The position numbers and the translations under genes were made by a program. Of a DNA stretch of 64,000 nucleotides, positions 18,425 through 27,394 are shown one piece after another. The notes beneath the pieces were generated by a model, which saw only the letters and a list, made by a program, of their open reading frames with translations, was not told the origin of the DNA and searched no databases. This DNA is from Clostridiales bacterium (lineage in GTDB: Bacteria; Bacillota; Clostridia; Saccharofermentanales; Saccharofermentanaceae). Within the stretch, counting starts at the first letter, position 1. Each line of letters starts with the position of its first letter. Location of the stretch: NCBI GenBank assembly GCA_017510605.1, contig JAFWMQ010000006.1, positions 62,001 through 126,000 of the forward strand. Reading direction: 5' to 3'.

Positions 18425-18637
18425 CTAGAAATGGGGAAAATATACATCTTTCTTTTCTTCACTGACAACACCTATATAACTAATTACACCATCGACATCT
18501 ATCTGCTCAAATTCCTTTTTGAATTTTGCATCTTCAATCAACCGACTTAGTGCAAAAATTCCGCCAGCCAAGAAAGCCATGCCCAGAACAACCAATACAG
18601 TAACTGTGATTTGCTTCTTGCTGCTGTTCATTATCAC
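18425..18637 (-). CDS. Small single-pass membrane protein
   Basis: A 70-residue protein that I do not recognise. It has one N-terminal membrane helix at about residues 10-30 (VTVLVVLGMAFLAGGIFAL) and a charged tail with VDGVISYIGVVSEEKKDVYF. The GTG at 18637 is 5 bases after GAGGAG; the ATG two codons later is the alternative. It lies upstream of the caspase-like gene on the same strand with an 80-base gap and shares its low G+C, so the two may have arrived together and may be co-expressed. Confidence 0.6.
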   Translation of the reverse strand: MIMNSSKKQITVTVLVVLGMAFLAGGIFALSRLIEDAKFKKEFEQIDVDGVISYIGVVSEEKKDVYFPHF

Positions 18638-18884
18638 TGAAACTCCTCTATTGCATTGTCACCACTTGAATACTGGCCCACAGGTTAATTGCTCATACTA
18701 ATAATAATTTTATCACGATTTAACAGCTGGTTTTTATGTCCGGATTTTTGTTTATCTATTTTCGAAAATGCATTGGCAACAATCTGTATTTCCTGTGGTT
18801 CACAGTTTTTTGCACAGGTATATTGAAAAAAGCATAGACAATAAACTAGACAAGGCAGACTGTAGCCTTGAGATTAAACCCTGC

Positions 18885-19772
18885 TTACCTTCTCCCCACC
18901 GCATTCTCCGCGATGGTCTCGATGGCCTTAACTGACTGGGGCCATTCGGGATGTGCGACCGGGAACACGTGGAACATCTTGAGCTCACCTTCGTTCCGGC
19001 CTTCGTAATACATGACGTTGGAGAGGTTCTCCTTGAACTGCCTGTTCTGTTCGAGCAGGAAGCATTCCTCACCGGCAATCACCGCGACCCTCAGACCGCT
19101 GTCCTGCTCTGCGATGAGATTGAGATCGTACGCATAATCCGGAAGCCTTGCAGGCTCGGTGCTGTTATCGACATGCTTCTCGAAATATATGCCCGGGAAT
19201 CCCTTGGGATTATTCTTTATCCCGGGACAGATCAGGCCGGCTGATTCGACGGTGCCTTTAAGCCTGTCGAAAACCCAGAACCTGTGTGCGACGTGTCTGC
19301 TCCTGGCGGCTATTGCCGTTACGTAAGCAAGATATCCTCCTGCGGAGTCGCCCACGGTGTGGAATTTTTTAAAGCCATACTTAATGTATACAAAATTCAT
19401 TGCCTTGAAGATCTCTGTGATTATCTGTGAGATATCAGATTCAGGAGCAAGCGTATAGTCGACGTTAACTACAGGAATACCGGCTTTAATTGCCAGATGC
19501 ATGCCGAAATTCTGGTCGAGTTTCTTGAAACCGTAAACGAAGGCTCCGCCATGGATCAGGATAAAACACTCTTTTGCCCCGACGCAGCCGAACGGTGTAT
19601 AGACATCTAATTTGAGAGGCTTGTTTCCTTCCTTGTAAACAATATCCATGTCAGCTTTGCAATCAGCCGGGAATGTCTCGTTCTCGAGCCTGGGCGTGTC
19701 AAAAGCCGTGCAATTCTTTATAAAGAGCTGTCTTTCCTTCTCGGCTTTGTAACGGATAAGAGAGTTGAACAT
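18885..19772 (-). CDS. Alpha/beta hydrolase, hormone-sensitive-lipase-like esterase
   Basis: A 295-residue cytoplasmic hydrolase without a signal peptide. The oxyanion-hole motif FILIHGGAFVYG and the nucleophile elbow VGDSAGGYLA are both present and identify the HSL/BD-FAE-like carboxylesterase group; the C-terminal FHVFPVAHPEW supplies the catalytic His region. Likely substrates are short-chain acyl or acetyl esters, possibly acetylated sugars, but nothing here fixes that. It precedes the 18638-18884 gap, which holds no further gene. It is read in the same direction as the O-antigen-ligase-like gene, 21 bases downstream of it. Confidence 0.88.
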   Translation of the reverse strand: MFNSLIRYKAEKERQLFIKNCTAFDTPRLENETFPADCKADMDIVYKEGNKPLKLDVYTPFGCVGAKECFILIHGGAFVYGFKKLDQNFGMHLAIKAGIPVVNVDYTLAPESDISQIITEIFKAMNFVYIKYGFKKFHTVGDSAGGYLAYVTAIAARSRHVAHRFWVFDRLKGTVESAGLICPGIKNNPKGFPGIYFEKHVDNSTEPARLPDYAYDLNLIAEQDSGLRVAVIAGEECFLLEQNRQFKENLSNVMYYEGRNEGELKMFHVFPVAHPEWPQSVKAIETIAENAVGRR

Positions 19773-19793
19773 GGGGAAGCCTCCTTCCTTATG

Positions 19794-21218
19794 TCACTTC
19801 TTCTTCAAAGAAATGGGCTTTGTCCTCGGAGTCACGATACCTAATATCAGCCAGTAATAAGGCGCAACATTCATGATGCTGCTGCTTGCCAAAGACTGTG
19901 ATACATAGGCGGCAAACATGCAGAAGAAGATCCACAGAAGACTGCGCTTAACATCATCCTTCTCTTTCATAATGGTTTTGACGGAATTAACAGTCGCATA
20001 GATAAGCAATGCCAGATAATTGATAAGAGCGAAGACTCCCTGAGTAGCGAGGGTATGGATAAATTCACTGTGACCCTTATCCTGGATGTAATCACCCTGC
20101 TGCCAGCCGGGCATCTCCCTGAATGCCTGTGCAAGATTGTCGAGTCCGATACCGGTGAGCCAGTGATTGGGAACGCTCATCAGGGCAGCTCTCCATATCT
20201 TGCCTCTTCCGTTACCGAGGTCGCCTAAGTCCTCTTCTCCGGCTGACACATTGCTTGCTACGTGCGAATCATCTACGGTCTGCTCAACTCTGTCGGAAAT
20301 ATAATCGTCGAAGATTATCGTTATTATGATCACAAAAATGAAGCCGACGATCAGGGTAAGAAAATCTATCGTGATCTGTCTTAGTGAATCCTTATCGATC
20401 GCGCCTTTACGCATGATGATGAGCGAAATGATGTAAGTAAGGATCATGGCAGCCATTCCGACCCAGGCCATACGTGCGGCACTGGCGATCAGTGTATAGA
20501 AACTGAGCAGGGCTACTGCAAAAGAACCCCACTTCAAAACCTTGGATTTGGTAAGTTTTGAACTGAAGATAAAAAATCCTGAAGCAGCAGCAGTGAGAAT
20601 GCATGAGAGCGAACCGAAGAAATTCGTGTTCTGGAGGGTTCCGTATGCTGCGTTGTCAGAAGGCATGTCATAGAGGTACAAACAGTAGTTGATCTCGATG
20701 CCGCGTGTCTGAAGGAATGCTACGATTCCTTCGATAATGGCAACGATGATATACGAATAAAGAAGTTTTCTGCGGAGTTCGGAATCCTGTATCATGGAGC
20801 CCGCATAAAAGAGTCCGTAATAGCAGAGAAAATGCAGCGGGTGCTCCATATAGTATCTTAAGCCGCTCGCGAAAACTCCGAAATTGACAGAGCAGAACAT
20901 CGATATCAGCATGAATGCCAAAAGCGTAAAGTAGAAGACATCTGCCACATAGAACTTAAACTTGCCTGATACCGCTCTTGCTATGAATGAAAGGATCACG
21001 AACAAAGTAAGCGCAATACCGAATACGGCAACGATATAGGGCTGATAATATGAAGGATACATGTGTCTGAAAGCCTTGTTCTTTGTGGTCTTCAATAATT
21101 CCTGTATTATCTCTGCAACCGGCAGGAAAATAAGCATTGCCATGGACATGTAGCATAACACTTTGTCCGAAGTGATCTTTGCCAGGAACGGTACCTTAGC
21201 TTTAGCCTGATCAGTCAT
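19794..21218 (-). CDS. O-antigen ligase / Wzy-C family membrane protein
   Basis: A 474-residue polytopic membrane protein with about 12 helices. The family signature lies in the large extracytoplasmic loop: GNGRGKIWRAALMSVPNHWLTGIGLDN and KGHSEFIHTLATQGV, with the conserved Arg and His of WaaL/Wzy-C proteins. Such proteins either join a finished glycan to an acceptor or polymerise repeat units. In a Gram-positive cell it could attach or polymerise the surface glycan made by the locus at 1-14850, although it lies apart from it. Sense of action is inferred from family only. Confidence 0.88.
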   Translation of the reverse strand: MTDQAKAKVPFLAKITSDKVLCYMSMAMLIFLPVAEIIQELLKTTKNKAFRHMYPSYYQPYIVAVFGIALTLFVILSFIARAVSGKFKFYVADVFYFTLLAFMLISMFCSVNFGVFASGLRYYMEHPLHFLCYYGLFYAGSMIQDSELRRKLLYSYIIVAIIEGIVAFLQTRGIEINYCLYLYDMPSDNAAYGTLQNTNFFGSLSCILTAAASGFFIFSSKLTKSKVLKWGSFAVALLSFYTLIASAARMAWVGMAAMILTYIISLIIMRKGAIDKDSLRQITIDFLTLIVGFIFVIIITIIFDDYISDRVEQTVDDSHVASNVSAGEEDLGDLGNGRGKIWRAALMSVPNHWLTGIGLDNLAQAFREMPGWQQGDYIQDKGHSEFIHTLATQGVFALINYLALLIYATVNSVKTIMKEKDDVKRSLLWIFFCMFAAYVSQSLASSSIMNVAPYYWLILGIVTPRTKPISLKKK

Positions 21219-21308
21219 TTTATCTCCCCTAAAGTAAAAAACAATTAATATATTGGCTTATTATATGTTATTCACAGTTGTGTGGGTACCCATAATGTAA
21301 CTATGTTA

Positions 21309-21314
21309 TATAAT
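21309..21314 (+). promoter_or_regulatory. -10 element of fumarase operon
   Basis: TATAAT 33 bases before the ATG of the alpha subunit gene. No good -35 at the standard distance. A 10-base palindrome TGGGTACCCA lies at 21283-21292 just upstream and may be an operator. Confidence 0.45.
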
Positions 21315-21346
21315 TGACACATCATTGATTTTTCGGAGGATCCCTT

Positions 21347-22246
21347 ATGTCAGCCAACTTACAGCAGGAACAGCTGTCGAAGCTTGTCGCATCCTTTATG
21401 AGTTACTCGGCAGGCCATCTTCCTGACGACGTTAAGCTTCGTCTCGCACAGATGAAAGAAATAGAGAATGAAGGCTTTGCTCCCGATATTTATAACGTTA
21501 TGGAAAAGAACATGCAGCTCGCAGATTCTTTGAAGAGGCCTTCGTGTCAGGACACCGGGATACCGCAGTTTTTCGTACGCGTCGGATCGAAATGGCCTTA
21601 TATGGACATCATTGAAGATGCGCTTATAGATGCTGTAAAAGAAGCCACCGCTAAGGCACCTTTAAGACCGAATGCGGTAGAAGTTTTCGATGAAAAGAAT
21701 ACAGGAAATAACATCGGAACCCACAGTCCCTGGATCGACTGGGAGATCGTTAAAGACAACGACGAACTGGAACTCTATTTCTATATGGCAGGAGGCGGAT
21801 GCTCACTGCCCGGATTCTCAAAAGTCCTTATGCCTCTTGAAGGATACGAAGGAATTGCAAAAGCAGTTTTCGAACAGATGACAACATACGGTGTAAATGC
21901 ATGTCCTCCCTGCCTTGTAGGCATCGGTATCGCAGGTTCCTCCGAAGTTGCTGCCAAACTCTCGAAAAAAGCCCTCTTAAGACAGGTCGGTTCACACAAT
22001 CCGAACCCTAAGGCTGCCGAGATGGAGAAGCTTATAGAAGACGGACTTAACTCGATCGGCCTGGGACCCGGTGGATTCGGCGGAAAGCTCTCCGTTATGG
22101 GCGTAAACATTGAACAGGCTTCAAGACATCCCGCGACTCTTGCAATGGGTATGTCTACCGCATGCTGGGCACACAGAAGAGCGGCCATCCGCATAAATCC
22201 CGATTTCACATACGATTTCTTCACACATAAGGGGGCAGTCTTATGA
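21347..22246 (+). CDS. Fumarate hydratase class I, alpha subunit
   Basis: N-terminal half of a two-subunit [4Fe-4S] fumarase (FumA/TtdA-like), 299 residues. The three cluster cysteines are evident in SCQDTGIPQFF, GGGCSLPG and CPPCLVGIGIAGSSE, and the substrate-binding GGFGGKLSVMGV follows. The enzyme interconverts fumarate and L-malate in the anaerobic partial TCA branch; L-tartrate dehydratase has the same architecture and cannot be excluded by sequence alone. GGAGG precedes the ATG. The stop overlaps the beta subunit's start by 4 bases (ATGA), a standard arrangement for equal synthesis. Confidence 0.93.
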   Translation: MSANLQQEQLSKLVASFMSYSAGHLPDDVKLRLAQMKEIENEGFAPDIYNVMEKNMQLADSLKRPSCQDTGIPQFFVRVGSKWPYMDIIEDALIDAVKEATAKAPLRPNAVEVFDEKNTGNNIGTHSPWIDWEIVKDNDELELYFYMAGGGCSLPGFSKVLMPLEGYEGIAKAVFEQMTTYGVNACPPCLVGIGIAGSSEVAAKLSKKALLRQVGSHNPNPKAAEMEKLIEDGLNSIGLGPGGFGGKLSVMGVNIEQASRHPATLAMGMSTACWAHRRAAIRINPDFTYDFFTHKGAVL

Positions 22247-22866
22247 GCACATTTGAATTCAAAACACCCGTATCTGAAGAAGATATCAAAAAGGTACATA
22301 TAGGCGATGTTATCTATCTCACAGGTGACATAGTTACCGGAAGAGATGACGTGCATCACAGAGTCGTAATATCAGGCAAGGAACCGCCTGTGGATCTTAC
22401 CGGCAAAGCGATCTTCCACGCAGGACCAATCATGAAAAAGATCTCCTCTGAAGGAGAGCCCGATAAATACAAGGTCATCAGTGTCGGACCCACCACATCT
22501 ATGCGTATGGAAAAAGCCCAGGCAGAGTTCCTCCAAAAGACCGGTGTAAAGATCATCATCGGCAAGGGCGGCATGGGTCCCAAGACCACTAAGGGCTGTA
22601 TAGACAACTGTGCGATCCACACTATCTTCCCGGGCGGATGCGCCGTTGTTGCAGCTGAAGAAGTTGTTGATGTCGAGGGAGTTGAATGGCTCGATCTCGG
22701 TATGCCCGAGGCCATGTGGAAACTCAAGGCAGAACGCTTCGGTCCTTTGATCGTATCGATCGATTCATATGGAAATAATCTTATTGAAAACAACAAGATC
22801 GAGTTCAATACCAAAAGAGAACAGGCTCTGGAAAACCTCAAGGGCAAACTCTCCTTCATGGAATAA
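22243..22866 (+). CDS. Fumarate hydratase class I, beta subunit
   Basis: C-terminal half of the two-subunit fumarase, 207 residues. It carries the family segments YLTGDIVTGRDDVHHR, IFHAGPIMKK, GPTTSMRME and GKGGMGPKTTKGCIDNC. The beta subunit supplies the swivel domain that closes the active site around the cluster bound by the alpha subunit. Translational coupling to alpha is by overlap. A HAD phosphatase starts 3 bases after its stop, forming a three-gene operon. Confidence 0.93.
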   Translation: MSTFEFKTPVSEEDIKKVHIGDVIYLTGDIVTGRDDVHHRVVISGKEPPVDLTGKAIFHAGPIMKKISSEGEPDKYKVISVGPTTSMRMEKAQAEFLQKTGVKIIIGKGGMGPKTTKGCIDNCAIHTIFPGGCAVVAAEEVVDVEGVEWLDLGMPEAMWKLKAERFGPLIVSIDSYGNNLIENNKIEFNTKREQALENLKGKLSFME

Positions 22867-22869
22867 AAG

Positions 22870-23586
22870 ATGGTATCAGGCAGGTCTTCTTTAACCGATA
22901 AATATCCCGATCTGAAAACGCTCTTGAAAGAGGGTGTCAGACTTCTGATCTTCGATCTTGACGGAACGCTCCTCGATTCAATGAGCGTCTGGCACGATGT
23001 CGATAAAGAGTTCCTGGGACGCTACGGTTATGAAGTTACGCCTGAATATACCGATGTCGTTAAGCGTGCCTCGATAGAAGACGCTGCAAGATACACGCAG
23101 ACAAAATACCGCATTCCCCTTACATGGCAGGAGATCGCAGATACATGGGAATCTATGGTCTATGATTTCTACCGTTCTGAAGTAAGTCTTAAAAACGGCG
23201 CAAGAAAGTATCTGGATGAAGCAAGAAGGCTCGGGTTTTCTCTGGGTGTAACGACTGCCCTTTCGCGCAGAAACGCAGAAGCAGCACTTATTCATAACGG
23301 CATAAAAGAAATGTTCAACTGCATAATCACACTGGAAGATTTCGGCAACAAGATTGATAAGAGTTCGCCTGATGTCTTCCTTCGCGTAACTGATTATATC
23401 TCTGCATCCGGAAACATAATAAAGCCTGAAAAAGCACTGGTTTTCGATGATGTTCCGCAAGCCATGAACGGTGCCCGGAAAGGCGGTTTCCTGACCTGCG
23501 CCGTATATGATGAAATCGGCTGCGGAGGTCCCGATGGATGGGAGAGCTTCGCAGCCGGGTGTGATTTCTCTGTATATGAATTCTGA
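22870..23586 (+). CDS. HAD superfamily hydrolase, beta-phosphoglucomutase-like
   Basis: A 238-residue subfamily IA HAD phosphatase. Motif I is IFDLDGTLLDSMSVW (nucleophile and acid Asp), motif II is VTTALSRRN (Thr), the motif III Lys is in the NKIDKSSPDVFL segment, and motif IV is LVFDDVPQAM. The helical cap lies between motifs I and II. Substrate is unknown: relatives dephosphorylate or isomerise small sugar phosphates. Close packing behind fumarase suggests a role in metabolite repair or simple co-transcription. No ribosome binding site stronger than GGAATAAAAG is seen, so it may depend on translation from upstream. Confidence 0.85.
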   Translation: MVSGRSSLTDKYPDLKTLLKEGVRLLIFDLDGTLLDSMSVWHDVDKEFLGRYGYEVTPEYTDVVKRASIEDAARYTQTKYRIPLTWQEIADTWESMVYDFYRSEVSLKNGARKYLDEARRLGFSLGVTTALSRRNAEAALIHNGIKEMFNCIITLEDFGNKIDKSSPDVFLRVTDYISASGNIIKPEKALVFDDVPQAMNGARKGGFLTCAVYDEIGCGGPDGWESFAAGCDFSVYEF

Positions 23587-23676
23587 AAGTCCTCTTATTC
23601 CTCCTTTTTCCTTTACCCCCTTAATTTACGGCTTTGATCAGATTCCATTTACAGAATATTTCTATGCTTTTTTGGA

Positions 23677-24837
23677 TCATTTTTTTGAAGTTTCTTTCTT
23701 GTCCTCTTTCTTGTCTTCTTTCTTATCCTCCTTTACATCTTTTTTATCTTCGGAATGCTTTTCTTCTTTCTTTTCTTCTGCTTTCTTCTCTTCAGCTTCT
23801 TTTGCTTCTTTCTCTTTTGCTTCCTTGGCAGCGAGAGCCTTTGCTCTTCTTGCTCTTCTCTTCCTGCGTGCAGTGAAGACTATGATGAGCACTACTGCTG
23901 CAATGATCGCCATGAAGATGATACCCGGGATTATTGCGATGATTCCGAGGAGGAGATCCTGGAAGAATTCAACCGTGTTTTCCCACATATCCTTGAACTG
24001 GTCCATAACTCTCTCGCCGTATGTAACAATATGAGGTTCTTCAATTTCTTTTTCTTCAAGGACTTCTCTTAACGTAAGTGTGAGCGTAGCATACTGGACC
24101 TGGTTCTCAAGAACTCTGATCCTGGACTCGGAACTCTCGATCTGATATCTGACATCAGTGAGTCTGTTCTGAAGAACGATTATCGTATCAAGATCTTCAG
24201 CCTTATCAAGGAGTTCAAGAAGCTGGTCGTACTCAACTCTTAAAGATTCGATCTTTGACTTCGTATCGACATATTCCAAAGTAACATCTGATGTGTTTTC
24301 ATTCGATGCAATTACCGTGCAGCTGTTTCCGACACTTGAAATAAGTTCATCGAGTTTATCTGCAGGAACCCTGACCGTATAACATCCTGTACGGAGATCC
24401 TTGTTGTTGCCCGTTCCGGTCATGGAAGAATATTCAATATATCCTCCGGCAGCTTTAACCTGTCCTTCAAGATTAGCTGCAACTTCCGCATATCTTGTAG
24501 TTTCAGCGGTGATCGATACGGTCCTGATAAGCAGTCTTCCGAGAGACGGATCTACATTAATATCACCGGCAGGATCCGGAGCGTTGGAAATGACTGAAGG
24601 GTCGTTGTTAAAACCTTCATATTCAACATCATATGACTTGTCAGCTGAGTAGTTGTAAGAACTTCCGCTTGTTATTCCCCGGCTGCTCATCGACAAAGTA
24701 TCTGATTTGTATTCAACTGCCGTATCCGCATTGTGTACGCGTTCAGACTGGGTATTATTTTTCCCGGCAGCACAACCTGCGATCATGGATACCGCAATAA
24801 TGCCTGCTATTGCCGCAACGATTATTCTCTTTTTCAT
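23677..24837 (-). CDS. DUF4349 lipoprotein with basic/acidic tail
   Basis: A 386-residue lipoprotein. Signal peptide and lipobox are at the N-terminus (SMIAGC, Cys about 22). The middle, residues 95-275, matches DUF4349: RTVSITAETTRYAE, TGCYTVRVPADKLDELI, then a coiled coil with repeated heptads (RVEYDQLLELLDKAEDLDTI). A membrane helix at about 295-322 is followed by a long Lys/Glu/Ala tail ending in repeated EDKK units. So the protein seems tethered at both ends, with its tail in the cytoplasm. Function of the family is unknown. Confidence 0.85.
   Translation of the reverse strand: MKKRIIVAAIAGIIAVSMIAGCAAGKNNTQSERVHNADTAVEYKSDTLSMSSRGITSGSSYNYSADKSYDVEYEGFNNDPSVISNAPDPAGDINVDPSLGRLLIRTVSITAETTRYAEVAANLEGQVKAAGGYIEYSSMTGTGNNKDLRTGCYTVRVPADKLDELISSVGNSCTVIASNENTSDVTLEYVDTKSKIESLRVEYDQLLELLDKAEDLDTIIVLQNRLTDVRYQIESSESRIRVLENQVQYATLTLTLREVLEEKEIEEPHIVTYGERVMDQFKDMWENTVEFFQDLLLGIIAIIPGIIFMAIIAAVVLIIVFTARRKRRARRAKALAAKEAKEKEAKEAEEKKAEEKKEEKHSEDKKDVKEDKKEDKKEDKKETSKK
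23695..23730. repeat. Three 12-base tandem repeats inside the DUF4349 gene
   Basis: Units of TTTCTTRTCYTC on the plus strand encode the EDKK repeats at the protein's C-terminus. Slippage here would change tail length without shifting frame. Confidence 0.75.
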
Positions 24838-24995
24838 ATTCTTTCCTCCATCAGGGACTTAAGGATCAGTCCCGCTTTCTTACCCTGTAAACAGATAACA
24901 TTTGCAAAATGTTGCACTGAAAAATAAAATCTTTGCAACAAACTCCTGTTTTTGCTTGTATATTGGGCAGAAGCACGTTTGAAAGGGTTATTTAT

Positions 24996-25727
24996 ATGAA
25001 AAAGAGCTTGGTATTTGCTACATCACTTTTGTTGATCAGTTCCTTATTATTCTCAGGATGCCGGCGTGACACGCCCATCACCCCCGAGCAGGAAGAATGG
25101 ATAGAGCAGATCGAAGACTGGTATCCTGATGATGAGTTTACATATAACGGACACACCGTAGGTTTTCTCGGTTCACGCAACGAAAGTGCCATCATGATCA
25201 AATCCGGGAACTTCCCTGACTTTAGTTTTGAGGTATACAAGAAAAACGGAGAGTTATACAGCACATATCCGGGCGCTTATCATAAAAAGGCCGTTGAAGA
25301 TTACTATAAAGAAACACTTGACGGTTTCTTCAGATGCGACAAGCTTAAGGTCGAATATATCGATCCCCGTACAAAAGCTTTGCCCTGCGAATACATAAGC
25401 GATGACGAATTCCTCGAAAAATATGCCGTAAAGGAATTCTCGGTCTATCTGACCTACAAACAGGGGAGCAGCATTCCGGAGCAGGACGAGATAGTTCCTT
25501 CAATCCTGAAGTACGTTGATTCCATCGGCTGCGACTGCACTATTCACTTCTATTTAAACCGCGCCTCCAAAGACAAAGACCGCGAGACACAGATCACATA
25601 CTATGTCGCCTGCAAAGAAGATCTCGTCCAGACCCTTACCGTTAAAGAAGGCAATGATCCGACAGAACGTCCGGAAGTGATCGTTGATCATGTTGACATC
25701 CAAACAGCTTTGGAACAACACACATAA
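24996..25727 (+). CDS. Lipoprotein of unknown function
   Basis: A 243-residue secreted lipoprotein starting MKKSLVFATSLLLISS with lipobox LFSGC. The ATG at 24996 follows GAAAGGG; a longer in-frame reading of 21 residues lacks a signal peptide and is rejected. The mature part is rich in acidic and aromatic residues (EQIEDWYPDDEFTYNG), and its C-terminal portion reads as alternating strands. I do not recognise the family. It is divergent from the DUF4349 lipoprotein gene across a 158-base gap that must hold both promoters. Confidence 0.7.
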   Translation: MKKSLVFATSLLLISSLLFSGCRRDTPITPEQEEWIEQIEDWYPDDEFTYNGHTVGFLGSRNESAIMIKSGNFPDFSFEVYKKNGELYSTYPGAYHKKAVEDYYKETLDGFFRCDKLKVEYIDPRTKALPCEYISDDEFLEKYAVKEFSVYLTYKQGSSIPEQDEIVPSILKYVDSIGCDCTIHFYLNRASKDKDRETQITYYVACKEDLVQTLTVKEGNDPTERPEVIVDHVDIQTALEQHT

Positions 25728-25746
25728 AACCGATATACTTATTCCT

Positions 25747-26838
25747 ATGAGCATACCGAGAATAAAACAAGACCTGTGGGAATACCTGTCTGAAGTCCGC
25801 CGCCCAATAGCCTTATACGGCACGGGAGACGGTGCTGACAAGATCATAGCCGTACTTGAACAATACGGGCTTAAAGACCTCATCGCTTCCGTATTTGCAA
25901 GCGACGGGTTTGTCAGGGACAGAATGTTCCGCGGATTCAAGGTAATGTCTTACGACGAATGCTGCAAAGCCCTCTTCCATGAAGACTTTATCGTTCTTGT
26001 CTGCTTCGGTTCTTCAAGACCCGAAGTTCTCTCGCAAATAGAAAAGATCGCTACCGAGAGAGAACTCTATGTTCCTGATGTTCCCGTATATGGAAATGTC
26101 TTATTCAACAGGAGTTTCTATGAATCGAATGCTGAATCAGAAGAGTATGTTTTATCCCGTCTGTCAGACGATATCTCGCGCAGCTGCTACACAAATTACA
26201 TCAACTACAAACTGTCCGGCAGCCTATCTTATCTTGAGAAATGCGAGTCTGATCCCAAAGAAGAATTTGAACTTCTTAAAGGCATGTCAGGAAGCGTATA
26301 TGTTGATCTCGGAGCATACTACGGTGATACGTTAAATCTTTATCTTGATAAGTTTCCGCAGCTCAGAAAAGCTGTTGCAATCGAGCCGGAACGCCACTCG
26401 TTCTCAAAACTCAACAAATGTGCGGAAGACCTGAGAAATGCAGGATATGACATCACATGTATCAATGCTCTCGCCGGAAGCAAAACGGGAACCGAACTGG
26501 TATCCGATTCAAGAGGAAGAGGAACAAGAAGTGTTTCCAACAGCAATGTTGTTATAAACAAGACAAAAGAGATCAGTGTCGTAACCGTTGATTCACTGAT
26601 GCTAAGCGGTGTAGGTTTTATTAAATTCGATGTCGAAGGATCAGAACTTGAAGCGGTCGAAGGCGCAAAAGAAACTATTCTCAGAGACCGTCCCGTTTTG
26701 AAGATAGCATGTTATCACCGGAGCGAAGATGTTTTCGAGATAGTAAAAAAGGTGCTCGGGATAAGACCTGATTACAAAGTATATATGCGCCACACGAGAT
26801 GCATTCCCGGATGGGATACTGATTTCTACTTTATGTGA
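25747..26838 (+). CDS. FkbM family methyltransferase with N-terminal Rossmann-like domain
   Basis: From MSIPRIKQDLW the protein has 363 residues. Residues 1-110 look like a small nucleotide-binding module (RPIALYGTGDGADKIIAVL, then VLVCFGSSRPEVL), as in some sugar-modifying proteins. Residues 175-363 are an SAM-dependent FkbM methyltransferase: YVDLGAYYGDTLNLYLDKFP for SAM binding, AIEPERHSF, and IKFDVEGSELEAVEGAKETI, the FkbM hallmark. These enzymes O-methylate sugars or secondary metabolites. The start is the first Met that leaves the N-terminal domain intact; no strong ribosome binding site is visible. Confidence 0.85.
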   Translation: MSIPRIKQDLWEYLSEVRRPIALYGTGDGADKIIAVLEQYGLKDLIASVFASDGFVRDRMFRGFKVMSYDECCKALFHEDFIVLVCFGSSRPEVLSQIEKIATERELYVPDVPVYGNVLFNRSFYESNAESEEYVLSRLSDDISRSCYTNYINYKLSGSLSYLEKCESDPKEEFELLKGMSGSVYVDLGAYYGDTLNLYLDKFPQLRKAVAIEPERHSFSKLNKCAEDLRNAGYDITCINALAGSKTGTELVSDSRGRGTRSVSNSNVVINKTKEISVVTVDSLMLSGVGFIKFDVEGSELEAVEGAKETILRDRPVLKIACYHRSEDVFEIVKKVLGIRPDYKVYMRHTRCIPGWDTDFYFM

Positions 26839-26848
26839 TGAGGGATAA

Positions 26849-27391
26849 ATGAAGATACTTATCGTCAGTGACTCGCACGGAATGAACGGACCTCTGAGAA
26901 CAGTGATCATGAGGGAATCTCCTGACATGCTCATTCATCTGGGCGATGCGGAATATTCCCAATCAGAGATTGCTTCATGGGCCGGCTCGCCCAAGACACC
27001 CTGCATCTTCGTTAAAGGTAACTGCGACAGTTATTACTGCGACCAATCCTTAGTCAGGGATACCGCTGTTTTCGAACTCAAAGGGCATAAGATATTTTGC
27101 GCGCACGGGCACAAACAGCGGGTAAATTACGGTCTCCTGACACTCTCGCTTACGGCGCAGGAACAGGGCTGTGACATCGCTATGTTCGGTCACACACACG
27201 TGCCCTACGACAGCTTCGGAGATGCAATCTCAAAATTCGACCGGTTTTATGATTCCGGCGGATACGCTCCGGGGCCAAGGAACCTTAATCCCGGCTCATT
27301 GTCACTGCCGCGAGGCGGTTCCGGACGCGGATACATGATCATGGATATGGAAGAAGACGGCAGATACGAAGTAAGGTATTCGCTTGTCTGA
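26849..27391 (+). CDS. YfcE/MJ0936-type metallophosphoesterase
   Basis: A 180-residue phosphodiesterase with the full set of calcineurin-like metal ligands: SDSHG, LGDAEYS, KGNCDSYYC (GNxD), HGH and FGHTHVP. Members hydrolyse phosphodiesters such as bis-pNPP or cyclic nucleotides in vitro; the cellular substrate is usually not known. GAGGG precedes the ATG, 10 bases after the FkbM gene. The stop lies 3 bases from the convergent end of the glycerophosphodiesterase gene. Confidence 0.9.
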   Translation: MKILIVSDSHGMNGPLRTVIMRESPDMLIHLGDAEYSQSEIASWAGSPKTPCIFVKGNCDSYYCDQSLVRDTAVFELKGHKIFCAHGHKQRVNYGLLTLSLTAQEQGCDIAMFGHTHVPYDSFGDAISKFDRFYDSGGYAPGPRNLNPGSLSLPRGGSGRGYMIMDMEEDGRYEVRYSLV

Positions 27392-27394
27392 GGA

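Noticed and set aside
21283..21292. TGGGTACCCA palindrome as a firm operator
   Set aside because: Ten-base palindromes arise by chance at this scale and no cognate regulator is adjacent; kept only as a note in the promoter entry.
23695..23730. Non-coding microsatellite
   Set aside because: The 12-base units stay in frame and encode the Lys/Glu tail of the DUF4349 lipoprotein.
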